A stretch of DNA of 64,000 nt from Sacculina carcini. Lineage: Eukaryota; Arthropoda; Thecostraca; Sacculinidae. The stretch lies in contig OU696573.1 of the NCBI GenBank assembly GCA_916048095.2, forward strand, positions 2,324,035 to 2,388,034. The letters run 5' to 3'. Shown in pieces: positions 43,225 through 54,458 of the stretch. Position numbers and translations under genes: made by a program. The stretch's first letter is position 1, and each line of letters opens with the position of its first letter. A model generated the notes under the pieces. It did no database searches, was not told the DNA's origin, and saw nothing but the letters and a program-made list of their open reading frames with translations.

Positions 43225-44114
43225 CCTGCAGGCGACATAATTGATCACCTTAGAGCAAAATACCAACTGAATTGCGAGAGCGTACATTACACTTGCAATC
43301 AGAACATAAAATGTAATCAGAAATCAGGTGAAACACGGAGTGACATCACATAACTCAATTGATATGTTTAACTGAACAGGGCAGTGAAAAATTCACCTTT
43401 GTTAATTGACCAACGCATAAATCCATATAGAAGCCGCAAAAATCCTCCTCCTTCACAAATGACCACTGGACAGCACGCCGCGACCCCGCCATGAAAACAA
43501 AAACAAACCGGCAGTTTTAATAACGGAAAGACAAACACCAGATCAGACCAGATCAAAGCGTGCACTTTCAGAAATGTAAGTCATAATCACGTTTCAGGTG
43601 AAACACGGATAGTAACATCATAAAAATACAACCTACGCAAACAACCCAAAACCAGCATTATTAACTTATTACAGGCTAAATAAATCTGGCAATTATGATT
43701 CATAAAAACATACATCGCTAAATAATGACAGCTACGATCTTAAGCAACCAACCGGACACTGCAACCGAAGCAACGAAAATGAAGCGGATCTGACCGATCG
43801 CAAAGCCGAGGAACACCACGTGCGTGCCTCAACAATTGAACATAAATTGAGTTTGAATTTGTATATGTACTTCCGGGAAAATTCAGCATGATTTTTTGAC
43901 ACAAAACTCAAGAAAACTCACGAATATTCCGTTCACTAATATATTTCATAATTAAACCCCTGATTGATTGTGTACGTCCACGAAAGTGACGCTCTAACAA
44001 CGTTAACGAATGGCATGTATCAACATTGAATTGCAGTGGTTCAGTATTTGTGAGTGTTGTATTATCATGATTCGTGGTGGCTATCCTAATCAGAAGCTTG
44101 TTCTTTTCGCTTAA
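43225..44114 (+). promoter_or_regulatory. GTF3C1 5' flank, copy A
   Basis: Starts ACCTGCAGGCGACATAATTG and is closely matched at 53011-53034 plus 54459-55330. The hAT element that splits copy B is absent. No coding frame. Promoter function inferred from its position before exon 1. Confidence 0.5.
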
Positions 44115-45691
44115 ATGAATTTATCATCGGCTGAAGATTTGGATTCGTTGGATTTTCATAGCGCCGTAGTTGACGAGATATCTCTGGAAGGATTGGATGG
44201 TATTGCACTACCCGGTAAGTTTGTTTCAAAAGTCGTGTCTTGCCAAGTACAGTTGACCGAAGTATCATGTATGAAAATTGTAGGTATGATCGATTTCAAA
44301 TTTGTTCTTGTCACTTCAAGAAGATAGGTATCAGTGGTAATTCCGTGTTTTTAGTTGAGGTGAGGAACGAAGAGGACAAAACGCTACTACCAAAAATGTT
44401 GGACAGAAATTGAGAGGAGAATCATTAAGGGAACGTAAACAAAAAGTTATTTGTTAATATTTGTTTAGATAACTTCAATAATACAATAGAAAAGATAACC
44501 AACATTCTCCAGCGTATTATTTCACTTTTCCACTGATATCACGCAAAATGTGAAATAATACGCTGGAGAATGCTGGTTATATTTTCTATTGTATTATTGA
44601 AGTTATCTAAACATTATGCGATAAGGCTTGATAAAGTTGAGCTAACGCTCAGCTCAATTACTAGTCAAGAGCACTATATGTGCTGGTATATTGCCCGCGT
44701 TAAATGTTACAGCGTTGTGGCTGCGCCTCGAGCGGCGACCGAATTTTCCGCTGCCAATTGACTCCGACAGCAAGGAGTTCATATGGAGCGCTGTCAGGTC
44801 GGACGCCGAATTGGAACTATTTCTGCTTCCGTCGGCTCGTCATCCGCTGGTCGTCTTCGATCGCTTTCAGTCGCTCGATGAAGACTTCGGCGTTGTTGTT
44901 GAGTCGGTGAGACAACGCACTTGACTAAACTTCGTTATTGCCACAGAAGCTTCGTTATTGACACAGAAGCTTCGTTATTTACACAGAAGCTTCGTTATTG
45001 ACACAGAAGCTTCGTTATTTACACATAAGCTTCGTTATTGACACAGAAGCTTTGCTATTGACACATAAGCTTCGTTATTTACACACAAGTTTCGTTATTG
45101 ACACAGAAACTTCGTTATTGACACTTGAGTGCAGAGCCGTAGCAACGGCCCCCCGCACCTGCCGGCCGGGAGAGCCCGAGTGTTGAGGGGACCAGTTGCC
45201 CCACGCACGACGCACGCAGTAGCACATACAAGTACCGTAATTCCTCAGGAGACCGAGGAGCTGCTCCTGACGATAGTGGGCCCCAAATATTCCTTCAGGG
45301 CAAGGTCATAGCACCTTGTGTCGGTTCTGCTGAGTGTGCACCAGACTATGGTTAAAGCAGTGGTTCTCAACCTTATTGAAGATACTGAACCCCACAATAT
45401 CCATACATGCATTCATGGAGTCCTTCGTGTTTGAAGTATTATAAGAATACTCGCAAATTACGTACGATCAAGACAGTCACACAAGTAGGCTACTACTAAG
45501 TGGACCGAGTCACTTGCAGCACAGATATCAAGGCCAAGCGATGTGGCGATATCCAGGCCAAGCGATAGAAACGAACTTATTGTCTTTGAATATATGATAG
45601 GATAGACTTGAATGTGTACCAGCCCTCCTCGAGTATGCTCGGGATTATGGTCATTTATTATATAATAAGTGTATATTTTCTATTGCATGCA

Positions 45692-45727
<36 letters not shown>

Positions 45728-46496
45728 ATGCTGTCTGTGTGTTGTTGTGTTGAGCTCTGTTATATGTGTTTGTGTGTATGTTGTGTTGTGTTATCTGTCT
45801 ATTTGTTTGAGTGTATGTCTTTGTGTGTCTGTTATGTTTTGTTTTCTGGTTTGTATTTGTGTATCTATTGTGTTGTGATTTGTCAATCTGAGTATGTCGT
45901 TGTATGCTTGCTGTGTTGTCTTAATGTGTTGTATGTTGTGTTGTCTTCTGTGCTGTATGTTGTGTTGTCTTCTGTGCTGTATGTTTGCTGTGCTATCTTA
46001 TTCAATATGTATGTGTGTGCGTGTGTATTTTTGTGTTTCTGAGTATGTAAACGTGAGTGTATGTTTGTGTTTGTGCGTATATGTACTTGTCTGTTTTGTG
46101 TGTGTCTGTGTGTGTATGTAGGTGAGTGTGTGTGTTCGTGATTGTGTATGTTTATGACTCTTTTGCTTGAGAGTGTGTGTGCATGTGTGTGAGCGCTTTT
46201 GAGACCCTCGGGTGAAAAGCGCGATATAAATGTCTTAATGTAATGTAATGTGTGTGTGTGTGTGTTTGTGTGTGTGTTTGTGTGTGTGTGTGTATGTGTG
46301 TGTGTGTGTGTGTGTGTGTTGATTGTCAGAAAGCGATGCCGCCCGATCCATATCCGTTTGCGCCAATTGACGACAGAGGGCGTGTTCGAGGCTCGTGCAC
46401 CACCTACTACACGCGCCACACGCTGCCTGACACGACACAAGCCCTGACTCTGCAGCAACTGCACGCCGAGTTAGTGAGCAGTGGTTCTCAAACAAC
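44115..46496 (+). CDS. GTF3C1: Duplicated, orphan exons 1-3 of GTF3C1 (copy A)
   Basis: Exon 1 44115-44214 (MNLSSAEDLDSLDFHSAV and on to EGLDGIALP), exon 2 44713-44906 (ALWLRLERRPNFPLP to FGVVVES), exon 3 46330-46496 (KAMPPDPYPFAP, GSCTTYYTRHTLPD, QQLHAEL). The frame is open across all three, about 153 codons, ending phase 2. No exon 4 follows before copy B, so on its own this is a truncated first part of the TFIIIC220 subunit. It differs from copy B by a handful of residues (His/Tyr and Ala/Thr in exon 1; Asp/Asn and Thr/Asn in exon 3) and keeps five residues at the end of exon 2 that copy B lost. It could be a decaying fragment or an upstream promoter whose transcripts splice on to exon 4 at 61352. 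Exon 3 could also end at 46473; see findings. Confidence 0.75.
44464..44611. repeat. Foldback palindrome in copy A intron 1
   Basis: Two arms of about 60 bp (TTTAGATAACTTCAATAATA and its complement) around a 23-bp spacer, with very few mismatches. Copy B has only sequence similar to the right arm (near 57150-57200), so the left arm is an inverted duplication specific to copy A. Confidence 0.85.
44932..45125 (+). repeat. 20-bp minisatellite, copy A, about 10 units
   Basis: Unit AAGCTTCGTTATTGACACAG, in GTF3C1 intron 2 directly after exon 2. The orthologous array in copy B has about 77 units. Confidence 0.95.
45127..45345 (+). mobile_element. MITE with CAGAGCCG-type ends (copy 3)
   Basis: Begins CAGAGCCGTAGCAACGGC and ends GTCGGTTCTGCTG (inverted). 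Internal CCTCAGGAGACCGAGGAGCT hairpin. Duplicated with its host segment at 59041-59255. Confidence 0.6.
45359..45560 (+). mobile_element. hAT-like MITE with CAGTGGTTCTCAACCTT end
   Basis: Terminus CAGTGGTTCTCAACCTTA is of hAT type. The interior is shared, inverted, with 20596-20830. Duplicated at 59269-59470. Confidence 0.6.
46195..46245 (+). repeat. Hairpin-ended repeat tail (family H), copy 4
   Basis: AGCGCTTTTGAGACCCTCGG, then GGTGAAAAGCGCGATATAAA, then GTCTTAATGTAATGTAATG running directly into the (TG)n tract at the exon 3 acceptor. Duplicated at 60118-60180. Confidence 0.7.
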
Positions 46497-46500
46497 GTGA

Positions 46501-46531
<31 letters not shown>

Positions 46532-46989
46532 TGCGCTACTGTGGCGTGTTATGTTGTTTTTATCTATTTGTTTTATTTATTTATTATTATTTATTTTATA
46601 ATGATCTACTATTGATAAAGACATTATTTAATAATTTAATAATATTTACTATCATTCATGTATTATTTTTATATGATCATTTATTTATTTATTTATTATG
46701 TGCTTGCTTTTTTATTTGCTTTATTGCCACATTTTACGCAGCACAATCATTTACATAGACGAATATACTGAATGAGACGAAATGCGCATGATGTGTGTGT
46801 GTGTGGGTGTGTATGTGTGAAAGAAAGAAATGTGTATTTTGCTCAGACTCAATAAGAGTATGGAGCACAACTCCGCATCAAATAACAGTGGTGTAAAACA
46901 ACAACAATAAAGCAAAACATCAAAACAACAAACAATTCAATATGACATTATATATGAATCCAAATATGTAAACTCCCAATCATAATGCA

Positions 46990-47664
46990 ACAAATCACGT
47001 ATATAACTTGAATGCTTGTTTAAGAAATCTAGCGAGATTACGCTGCTCTTGTACATTCTTTGTTTGCATCAAGTTAATGAAACTATATGTATTTGCACAA
47101 TTATAAAACTTCCGTGAGATATATATTTCTCTTAGGTATTCTATTTGTTTATTTGTACACACAAATAGTAAATGGTACTCATTCCCCAAGTTATTTGTGT
47201 CACATATTTCGCATACACGTTCGGCTCTGGGTATACCCTTGTATCTTCCCTCGTTAATTGGCAAATGGTTTTTGCAGCTGCGGATTCTTCATGTGGATCC
47301 AACTTGTTTCAGTCATGTTCAGCAGGTACAGCTCGAGTCCATGAATCGGTTTATACGTACTGTATGTCTGACAAATTGCTTTCTCCCTCATGTTTGATCG
47401 TCATGTCCCAATGATCCTTCAGTGTAGTATAGATCCTTCAGTGTAGTATACACCTTTTCCGTCAATACTCTGGCTAAACCAGTGTCCTGGCAATTCCACA
47501 GTCCCCATAATCCGCACTCAATACATATTGTTTTCATCTTATGTATCCATTTTGAGGTGTAAATTCCGCGTTCGTCCAGTCGGTACAAATAATGATATAT
47601 CAAATTAACCAATTTGTCAGTCGATCCAGACAATATATGCACCCAAAATTTATACATTCTCAAT
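46990..47664 (-). mobile_element. LINE carboxy-terminal fragment at the duplication junction
   Basis: Minus strand: KFWVHILSGSTDKLVNLIYH to WGLWNCQDTG (47663-47388), then LPINEGRYKGIPRAERVCEI with an EYHLLFVCTN block (47264-46995). These are the end segments of a LINE reverse transcriptase ORF, with a frame break between them. It lies exactly between duplication copies A and B. Confidence 0.75.
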
Positions 47665-47699
47665 TTTATGTAAATTTCAATCGGAAATATCCCTAATTC

Positions 47700-48752
47700 C
47701 CCTGCGGGCGATGGCCAGCGCAGGCAGACAAAATCGACGAGTGTTTTGCTACACTGTCGCCGTCATTGTCGGCGTCTTTCTGGTTTTCTACTATGTTGTG
47801 TCGCGGATACCGTGGCCCTCCGGCAGCAACGGGCCGAAGGATCATGCGGATTGAGGGGCATTGTTGAGCCTGGTATCTAGGCACCACTAATGTGAATTCC
47901 GAATTGTTATATCAGCGCACCGTTGTTGAATCGCAGAATACGTTTGGGCCGACTCCAGCTATTTCACGTTTCACCTTCGTGTCATTGAGAACAACTCTGA
48001 TATGTTGATAATCTATGGGCGAGGCAGCGTGATTTAAAAGCCATGAAGTGGATTAATATGAAAATGGTATCGACCCGAAACCAGGCAATATATGATGAAA
48101 AAGATGGCGTAGTAATATCGTCCGTGAAAATAATAGCTGTGTCCCTGTTATAAAGTCGTTCGTAGTTCTAAAAGGGTATTCGTGTTCGTCGTTTAAAACT
48201 ACAATTGATAAAAATAAATAATTATGTGCGCTGTTTGATATCTCAATCCGATGCCGCGCTGTCGACATGGTGATAATGTATGAATTATACCAACCGCGTA
48301 AAACTTCAAGCGTAGAAATAACACATTCAGATGTACCGTGTATTACCAGTCAACTCAACAGTCAACCTTCGTTTCAACCACCTCGCGGTGAATGTAGAAT
48401 CGATGGATCGCAGGTTCAATGCGCTTAGATAGCTCACATTCACATAAAACTCAGTCAATCACAGATTCGAGTGTTAGGCGAGAAATCTTTTAACCATGCA
48501 TACATACACAATATAAACAGCGGTAATGCAACCTTATCATACCGGAAGCGCCCAAAAGATGTAGAGGAATGTAAGATAATTCACGAAAGTAATTGTTTTA
48601 GTCAGGAAGACGAAAACTAATGAAGAAGCAAAACGAACGACAAAAAAATTAAATAAACTTGAAAAATCCCGGGACCAGGAAAAAAGCTTCAAATAGAATA
48701 AACCATTAAATATATTAGAAAACAGACACATACGACTAAACACGAGGCAACA
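47700..48752 (+). pseudogene. BET1L: BET1L 3' fragment created by tandem duplication
   Basis: Begins CCTGCGGGCGATGGCCAGCG inside the last BET1L exon and covers the final 52 codons (RAMASAGRQNRRVFCYTV to KDHAD, stop at 47852-47854) plus about 0.9 kb of downstream DNA. The SNARE motif and the first exons are missing, so it cannot make BET1L. Only a few residues of the membrane anchor differ (AVIVGVFLV against AAIVGFFLV). It lacks the 0.72 kb block at 39628-40352. Confidence 0.9.
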
Positions 48753-48754
48753 AA

Positions 48755-51700
48755 GGCTGAGCGAGATTCACCGAGAATTCAGCGGTGGTGTTATGTGCGA
48801 AGGTCTTAGTGCTTGCCACACTTGGCAGCGTTACATAAAAGTCGTTCATATCGACCAGCACACTAAGTATATTTATGCGTCTGTCAAGCTTATATACAAA
48901 CAGGAAACAAAATAAACTTATATAAAAAGAAGAAATACACACACACACACACGTACATCTGCCCGCACCTGGAAATACACAAGAAAAATTAAAAGATAAC
49001 ATATACACACACACACAAATACACTATCATACAGGTAATTTTTTTAGTTCAATAAAGTAAATAGAGGAACGTGAATAGTACCATCAGCATAAGATTCGAT
49101 GTCAAATAGATGTCTTACCTTTGGGTTAGGTTTTTGAGGACGGGATGTAGGTCATCCTCGTCCTGTCGAGCGAAGAGCGAGGGAGAATCCATCGTGGTGT
49201 ACGAGAGGATTTCCACCTCATCAGCCGTAGCGGATGTGGTGGCTGTGGCTGTGCCGGCGATGGTGGCGGCTGTGGCGACGGTGGTGGCCGTGTCGGCAAC
49301 GGTGGCGGTCGTGTCGGCAACGATGGTGGGCGTGGCGGTGGAGTCGTCTTCCACCCCTCTGCACGCCCCCCTGGTGATATGGGCTAAATAGCAGCCCATA
49401 TCTTCAGGAACATAGATAGATAGACAGCAATAACATTGGTCATTAATAGAGTTGGGAATTTTATAGATAGACAGACAGACAGCAATAACATTGGTCATAA
49501 TTAGAGTTGGGAATTTTATTTGATAATTTTCGGTGTTATATGTTTTTATTATGTGATACACACAAAAAGTTTCTATAACACACACACAGTTTCTACAACA
49601 TACACACACAGTTTCTACAAGATACACACACAGTTTCTATAACAACGGAAAGCGTCACCTTGATCAGACCTCGGCTGATCAGCACACACACACACTTGGA
49701 CACGAGCCGAGGCTCTCGAAAACCAGTTCAACACACGCATACACACTGACACACACACACACACACATACAAACACACAGTTAGACAGACGCGACGCGTG
49801 CCGAGGCTCTCGGTAGACCAGTTTAACACACACACACGCATACACACACTGGTACACACGCACACACTGACACACACATACAAACACACAGTTAGACAGA
49901 CGCGACGCGTGCCGAGGCTCCCGGTAGACCAGTTTAACACACACACACAAACACACAGTTAGACAGACGCGACGCGTGCCGAGGCTCTCGGTAGACCAGT
50001 TTAACACACACACACTCTTCGATTAGTCACTTTGACCCCGCTCTATCAGCTTAGTTGAGCTGTTTGGCAACAATCATTTAATTATTGAACACACACACAC
50101 ACACATACACACATGTTAATCGTTGCAGTAAATTTGGGTGCGGTCTAGTTGAATCAGTGACTAAGATACCTTATGAGGAATACAGTTACCAGGGCGTGGC
50201 GCGCACTGTTTGAACAAACTGTTTGCATTAGTGACACGTCAACGCGTGTATATAAATTGCGGTTCACTTACGCACAACTCATTCACTCACTGTTCATCTA
50301 ATCAACTATGGCAGGAAAGAGACAGTTGGAGGCTGAAGAGGTAGTAGGGAAAATTAGGGATGTATCTGGGGTAGGAAATGTTGGTGTAGAACTTAAAAAA
50401 ATTAGTGAATGTTATAGTCGTTATTTTCGCTCGACTACATCAAGTGTTTAAAATTAATTTGTGTTGTATTGCAGACTGGAAAAAATTGCGCAGTCCAACG
50501 CGTCGTTTGTCACCGACAATTCCAGTCTCGCACTCAAGGTGACGCATATTGCCAGACGTCCACCGCACGACATCCCGGACGACGAAATGGAGGGCTCGGC
50601 GCGGCTCAAGAACACCGGCGATTTCGCCACGTGGTTCTCCCGGAAGAACTGTTTCTTCCGCGTACTTGGTACACAGTGTTTGCCCCGGGCATTGGCTGCT
50701 GCCAGGTACATTGCAGAGAACCACGCCGCGTCGAGCGCCTTCCGTGTGCGGATGCATCGTCTGGCAAGGGACCCCACAAGTTTCATGTCTGAGGCCAGGG
50801 AATTGTGTGAACATTCCGGGGTGGACTCTTCCCTGCCCAGCATGTGCTTGCGGGAGCTCCAAAAGTTGGTGGCTGGTTGGTCGGAGTACCGGGTCCACGT
50901 CTACTCGACGGATCATTTTGGGCGACTCGGCGCAACCTTCGGTGAGTAATTAGAAGAAATATTCCACTAGAGTTAATGATTTGCATTCATATAATTCAAT
51001 TTGCATTAATTCGCATGTGTGTGTGTGTTTCAGGCACAGGACATCATCATCTATATCTTTACCATCACCATCGCCACTTCGACGTCATCACGAAGATCAC
51101 AGCATTCCTCGACACGAAATATATCTGCGAGGAAGACGCGAAAGCCATTGCCCATTATGCCCAAGGTTATGACAACATTGTTGCCAATTACGCGCTGAGC
51201 CAAGGTGTGGTGCCAGACCTGATCATGAACGGCAGAAAAATCCTTTCTATGAAATTTAGAAATTCCAAACTCCATTTCATTGATTCCTTCAGTTTCCTTC
51301 CTATGCCTCTCGCGAAATTTTCCAAAACGTTTAACATTCCTGTCCGTAAAGGTTTCTTCCCTCACCTCCTCAACACTACGGACAATCAAAATTATGTAGG
51401 TCCTTTTCCTTCAGCCGATATGTTCGACCCGGGTCACATATCCACCGAACAGCACGCCGAGTTTCTCACTTGGCATGCCTCGCAGGTGGACAGGCAGTAT
51501 GACCTGCGCCAGGAAATGGGAGCGTACTGCCGCGACGATGTTAATGTGCTTCGTCTCGGTAGTATGCGTTTCCGCCAACAATTCATCGATGTGACTGAGG
51601 TGGACCCATTTCAGAGCATCACGCTTCCATCTGCGTGTCATGAGGTGTGGCGTCAAAAGTTTTTCCGCAAAGACAGCGTCGCGTTGATACCGAGCCATGA

Positions 51701-52260
51701 GCATTACCGACCGTGTGGCAACTACTCGAAGAAATCGATCCAATGGCTGGAACTGGAGGCGTCGTCTCGCGACATCAATATCCAGCACGCATTGAACTCT
51801 GGTGAGGTGCGTATTGGGTCGTACAAAGTGGACGGCTATGCCAAAGTGGGTGACCAACACCTGCTTTTCGAGTTTCTCGGTTGCTATTTTCATGGTCATC
51901 GGCATTCTGGGGTGTGCTCAAACGGCGCCAGCAAAAACTGTCGCTATGTGATGAACAGTGGGGCTCCATCAACGCACCATCTATACGATGCCACCATGGC
52001 TCGTCTGGCGATACTGCGAGCCCGACAACACATTGTCGAGTAAAAAACAAACACCAAAGTTACGCGTAGGCGATCATGTGCGAATGTTTATTCCGAAAAC
52101 TATATTTGAAAAAGGATATCGACAGACATTTAGCAGCGAGGTGTTCACAATTTCTTCCATATACAAACGTCAATCAATTCCCATGTATAAGCTGTGTGAT
52201 GATGATGGAAATTTGATTACCGGTACATTTTACTATCAAGAACTTCAACGTGTTTGAATA
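48755..52260. mobile_element. Polinton/Maverick fossil (broken)
   Basis: Parts recognised: a short fragment like the start of a Polinton minor capsid protein on the minus strand near the left end; the amino-terminal, exonuclease-side half of a protein-primed family B DNA polymerase on the plus strand in the middle; and the carboxy-terminal tail of a Polinton-type integrase on the plus strand at the right end. Major capsid, packaging ATPase, protease and most of the integrase are missing, and no terminal inverted repeats were found. The element is broken and deeply deleted, with several breaks. It lies only in copy B of the duplication, so it probably arrived after that event and is geologically young. 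The interior also holds simple repeats (49416-50010). Confidence 0.8.
49416..50010. repeat. Tandem repeats inside the Polinton region
   Basis: Two copies of a block with GCAATAACATTGGTCAT (49426-49520), then four copies of a block with GACGCGACGCGTGCCGAGGC separated by (CA)n (49680-50010). Adjacent GC-rich GTGGCGGC-type repeats lie at 49200-49350. Confidence 0.8.
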
Positions 52261-53010
52261 CAACATACATTGTGTAAATTTGGTCTTTGTTACCGGCAAA
52301 TGTTTTAATCCCATACCTGTGTATCAGGTAAATATATTCATCCTCGGCTTGACGCCAATGAATTCATCTGGCATTTTAATCCTTACCGCGGTATTTGACA
52401 TAAACTAGACACTTTATATAAACGTGACGAGTGATTCATCGTCATATTGGAACATTGTCTTTGCGACCGATTTAGTCAAACCGTTTTTTTATATATATTT
52501 CAAGTATGGTTGAAAATTATTATATTCACGTCTCTGCCAAACATCGACTTGGCGATCCCGATATAATGAGTATCGTGACATAAAATAGAAATAATGGAAA
52601 AAAGTTAGGTTGGGCATAGAATAAAGAATAAATATAATAAGAAAGGAAGAATAAGAAATAAAAAAATAAAAGTTGGGTTGGGTCTGGTTAGGTTTGGTTG
52701 GGTTAGGTATATAATACAGAAAAAAAATTAGGTTAGGTTAAAAAAAAGTATAAAAAAATTAGGTTAGGTTAAAAAAAACTAAAAAAAAAATTAGGTTAGG
52801 TTAAAAAAAAACTAAAAAAATTAGGTTAGGTTAAAAAAACTAAAAAAAGTTAGGTTAGGTTAAAAAAAACTAAAAAAGTTAGGCTAGGTTAAAAAAAAAA
52901 CTAAAAAAAGTTAGGTTAGGTATGACGTCATAGGGGGATGACGTCATAGAGGGGGGCAAGGAGGGAGTGTGACGTCATATGTAACAAAGTGTTGAAGCTT
53001 TCTACTATTA
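52260..53010. other. Spacer between Polinton fossil and the GTF3C1 5' flank of copy B
   Basis: Contains the TTAGGTTAGGTT-type array (52674-52925), then TGACGTCATA repeats (52922-52978). No coding sequence supported. Confidence 0.5.
52674..52925 (+). repeat. Tandem array of AAATTAGGTTAGGTTAAAA units
   Basis: Eight or so units of about 30 bp, each with TTAGGTTAGGTT plus A-rich sequence containing ACTAAAAA. The TTAGG pairs resemble the arthropod telomere repeat, but the A-rich spacer in each unit argues for a satellite or element origin. Confidence 0.8.
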
Positions 53011-53034
53011 CCTGCAGGCGACATAATTGATCAC

Positions 53035-54458
53035 TAGGGCTGTCAAAAGTTAATAAAGTTACTTTTTCACTTTTTCATAAGCTACCTAAAACTGCATGAA
53101 AAAGTTGTGTACCATAATTATTAAAAAAGTTATTAGGTTACCAAAAGTTACTTTTTCATCGTTAGGTTACTTTTTTGCTTTTAAGGTTACTTTTTTATCG
53201 TCAGGTTACCTTTTGTTATTTTTCTTGTTATTAGGTAAGTTTACCACGAAGTTTGGTGACTTTTTGCAGATAAGAGGCACAAAAATGGTATATATGAGGA
53301 TAAAATAGGAGAAGAGATGGAATATTAGGTCTGAAGATCCAGAAATGTCAACATTTCTGCTCTTAGGATTTAGCAATTGATATTCATCCTAATATCCGTG
53401 CTACTTGATATTTATATGTTTTTGGGTACGCAGGATAGTGTAATTCCATTTTAGGAAATGTCCACGAACCGGAGGGTTTCGTGAGATGTTTGGAGCGTGG
53501 TATAGTACGATGTGTGAGCTCTCTATACCAGATACTGCACTGTAGCACTTGACAGTACGTATTTACTTGAACGTTTTTGAGTACGCAGGATAGTGTAATT
53601 CCATTTTAGGAAATGGCCACGAACCGGAGGGATTCGTGAGATGTTCGGAGCGTGGTATAGTACGATGTGTGAGCTCTCTATACCAGATACTGCACTGTAG
53701 CACTTGACAGTACGTATTTACTTGAACAGGAATTTGCACGGGATTTTCAGGGCGTGAGATCGCGCCATTATCCCACGTTTGACATATGGGAGGACGGGGG
53801 GCATTCACACATGCATTTACGCTCACAATAATATACAAACTGCAGTACGTGCTATTTGATAAAAAGTTCCATTGAAAAAATATAAAGAAAATTATTGCGA
53901 CCATTACTAAAATATTTACATTTGCAATTAGTGTATTTCGCATTTGTATGTGCTTTCCACTTAAAATTATATTTTGATGGTTATGCTCCTTTTTCGATGT
54001 TAGCTAAATGATGTTAAGTCACTTTTGGTTGTTTTTTGTAAAAATGGTACCAGATTCGAGGGTGGAAAAGTAGTACCAACTCGGAAAGATGATAACACAG
54101 AAGGACTGGTGTATATTCTTCCTTCAGAACTGCAAACAGAAATTCACCTTTTTTGAAGGTTATTTTTACGAAGGTTAGGTTATTTTTATGTTACTTTTTA
54201 CAGGTTATTATGTTACTATATATGTTCACAAACAAACAACAAACAAACCGTGTACTTCATATAGCGCACTAATCAGCAAAGGCGTGATAAACATGTGATA
54301 AAACGATACAAAAGTGATAATAACATTAAAACTCATAGGTTATTTTTAGGTTACTTTTTCTCGAAAATAAAGTTACTTTTTTCTGATTTTTAGGTTACTT
54401 TTTCTCGAAAATAAAGTTACTTTTTTCTGATTTTTAGGTTACTTTTTTGACAGCCCTA
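53035..54458. mobile_element. Non-autonomous hAT element, 1,424 bp, 8-bp target duplication
   Basis: Ends TAGGGCTGTCAAAA and TTTTGACAGCCCTA are inverted repeats. It is flanked on both sides by TTGATCAC (53027-53034 and 54459-54466). The empty site is intact in copy A (ATAATTGATCACCTTAGAGC near 43237). The subterminal region is rich in GGTTACTTTTT repeats. No transposase frame. Confidence 0.92.
53426..53735 (+). repeat. 155-bp direct duplication inside the hAT element
   Basis: GTACGCAGGATAGTGTAATT begins at 53426 and again at 53581; the two copies run to GTATTTACTTGAACG with few differences. Duplication probably occurred within the element family. Confidence 0.85.

Larger units (their letters stand above)
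38646..46830 (+). repeat. Tandem segmental duplication, copy A
   Basis: Left homology limit is inside BET1L exon 3 (from CCTGCGGGCGATGGCCAGCG) and the right limit is in GTF3C1 intron 3, just past TGAATGAGACGAAATG. Matching blocks in copy B: 38646-39627 to 47700-48690; 40352-40395 to 48700-48752; 43225-46810 to 53011-60835. Order and orientation are the same. The middle (40395-43225) holds copy-A-only transposons. Confidence 0.85.

Noticed and set aside
45608-46121. Cys/Val-rich membrane protein frames (and the duplicate near 59584-60050)
   Set aside because: Frames run through TG-rich intron 2 DNA of GTF3C1 and lack any family signal.
49110-49391. Val/Ala- or Thr/Ala-rich protein
   Set aside because: Open on both strands because of a GTGGCGGC-type repeat; no conserved motif.
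52674-52925. A chromosome end or fusion point marked by telomere repeats
   Set aside because: Units are 30 bp with A-rich spacers and not pure TTAGG, and genes continue on both sides.
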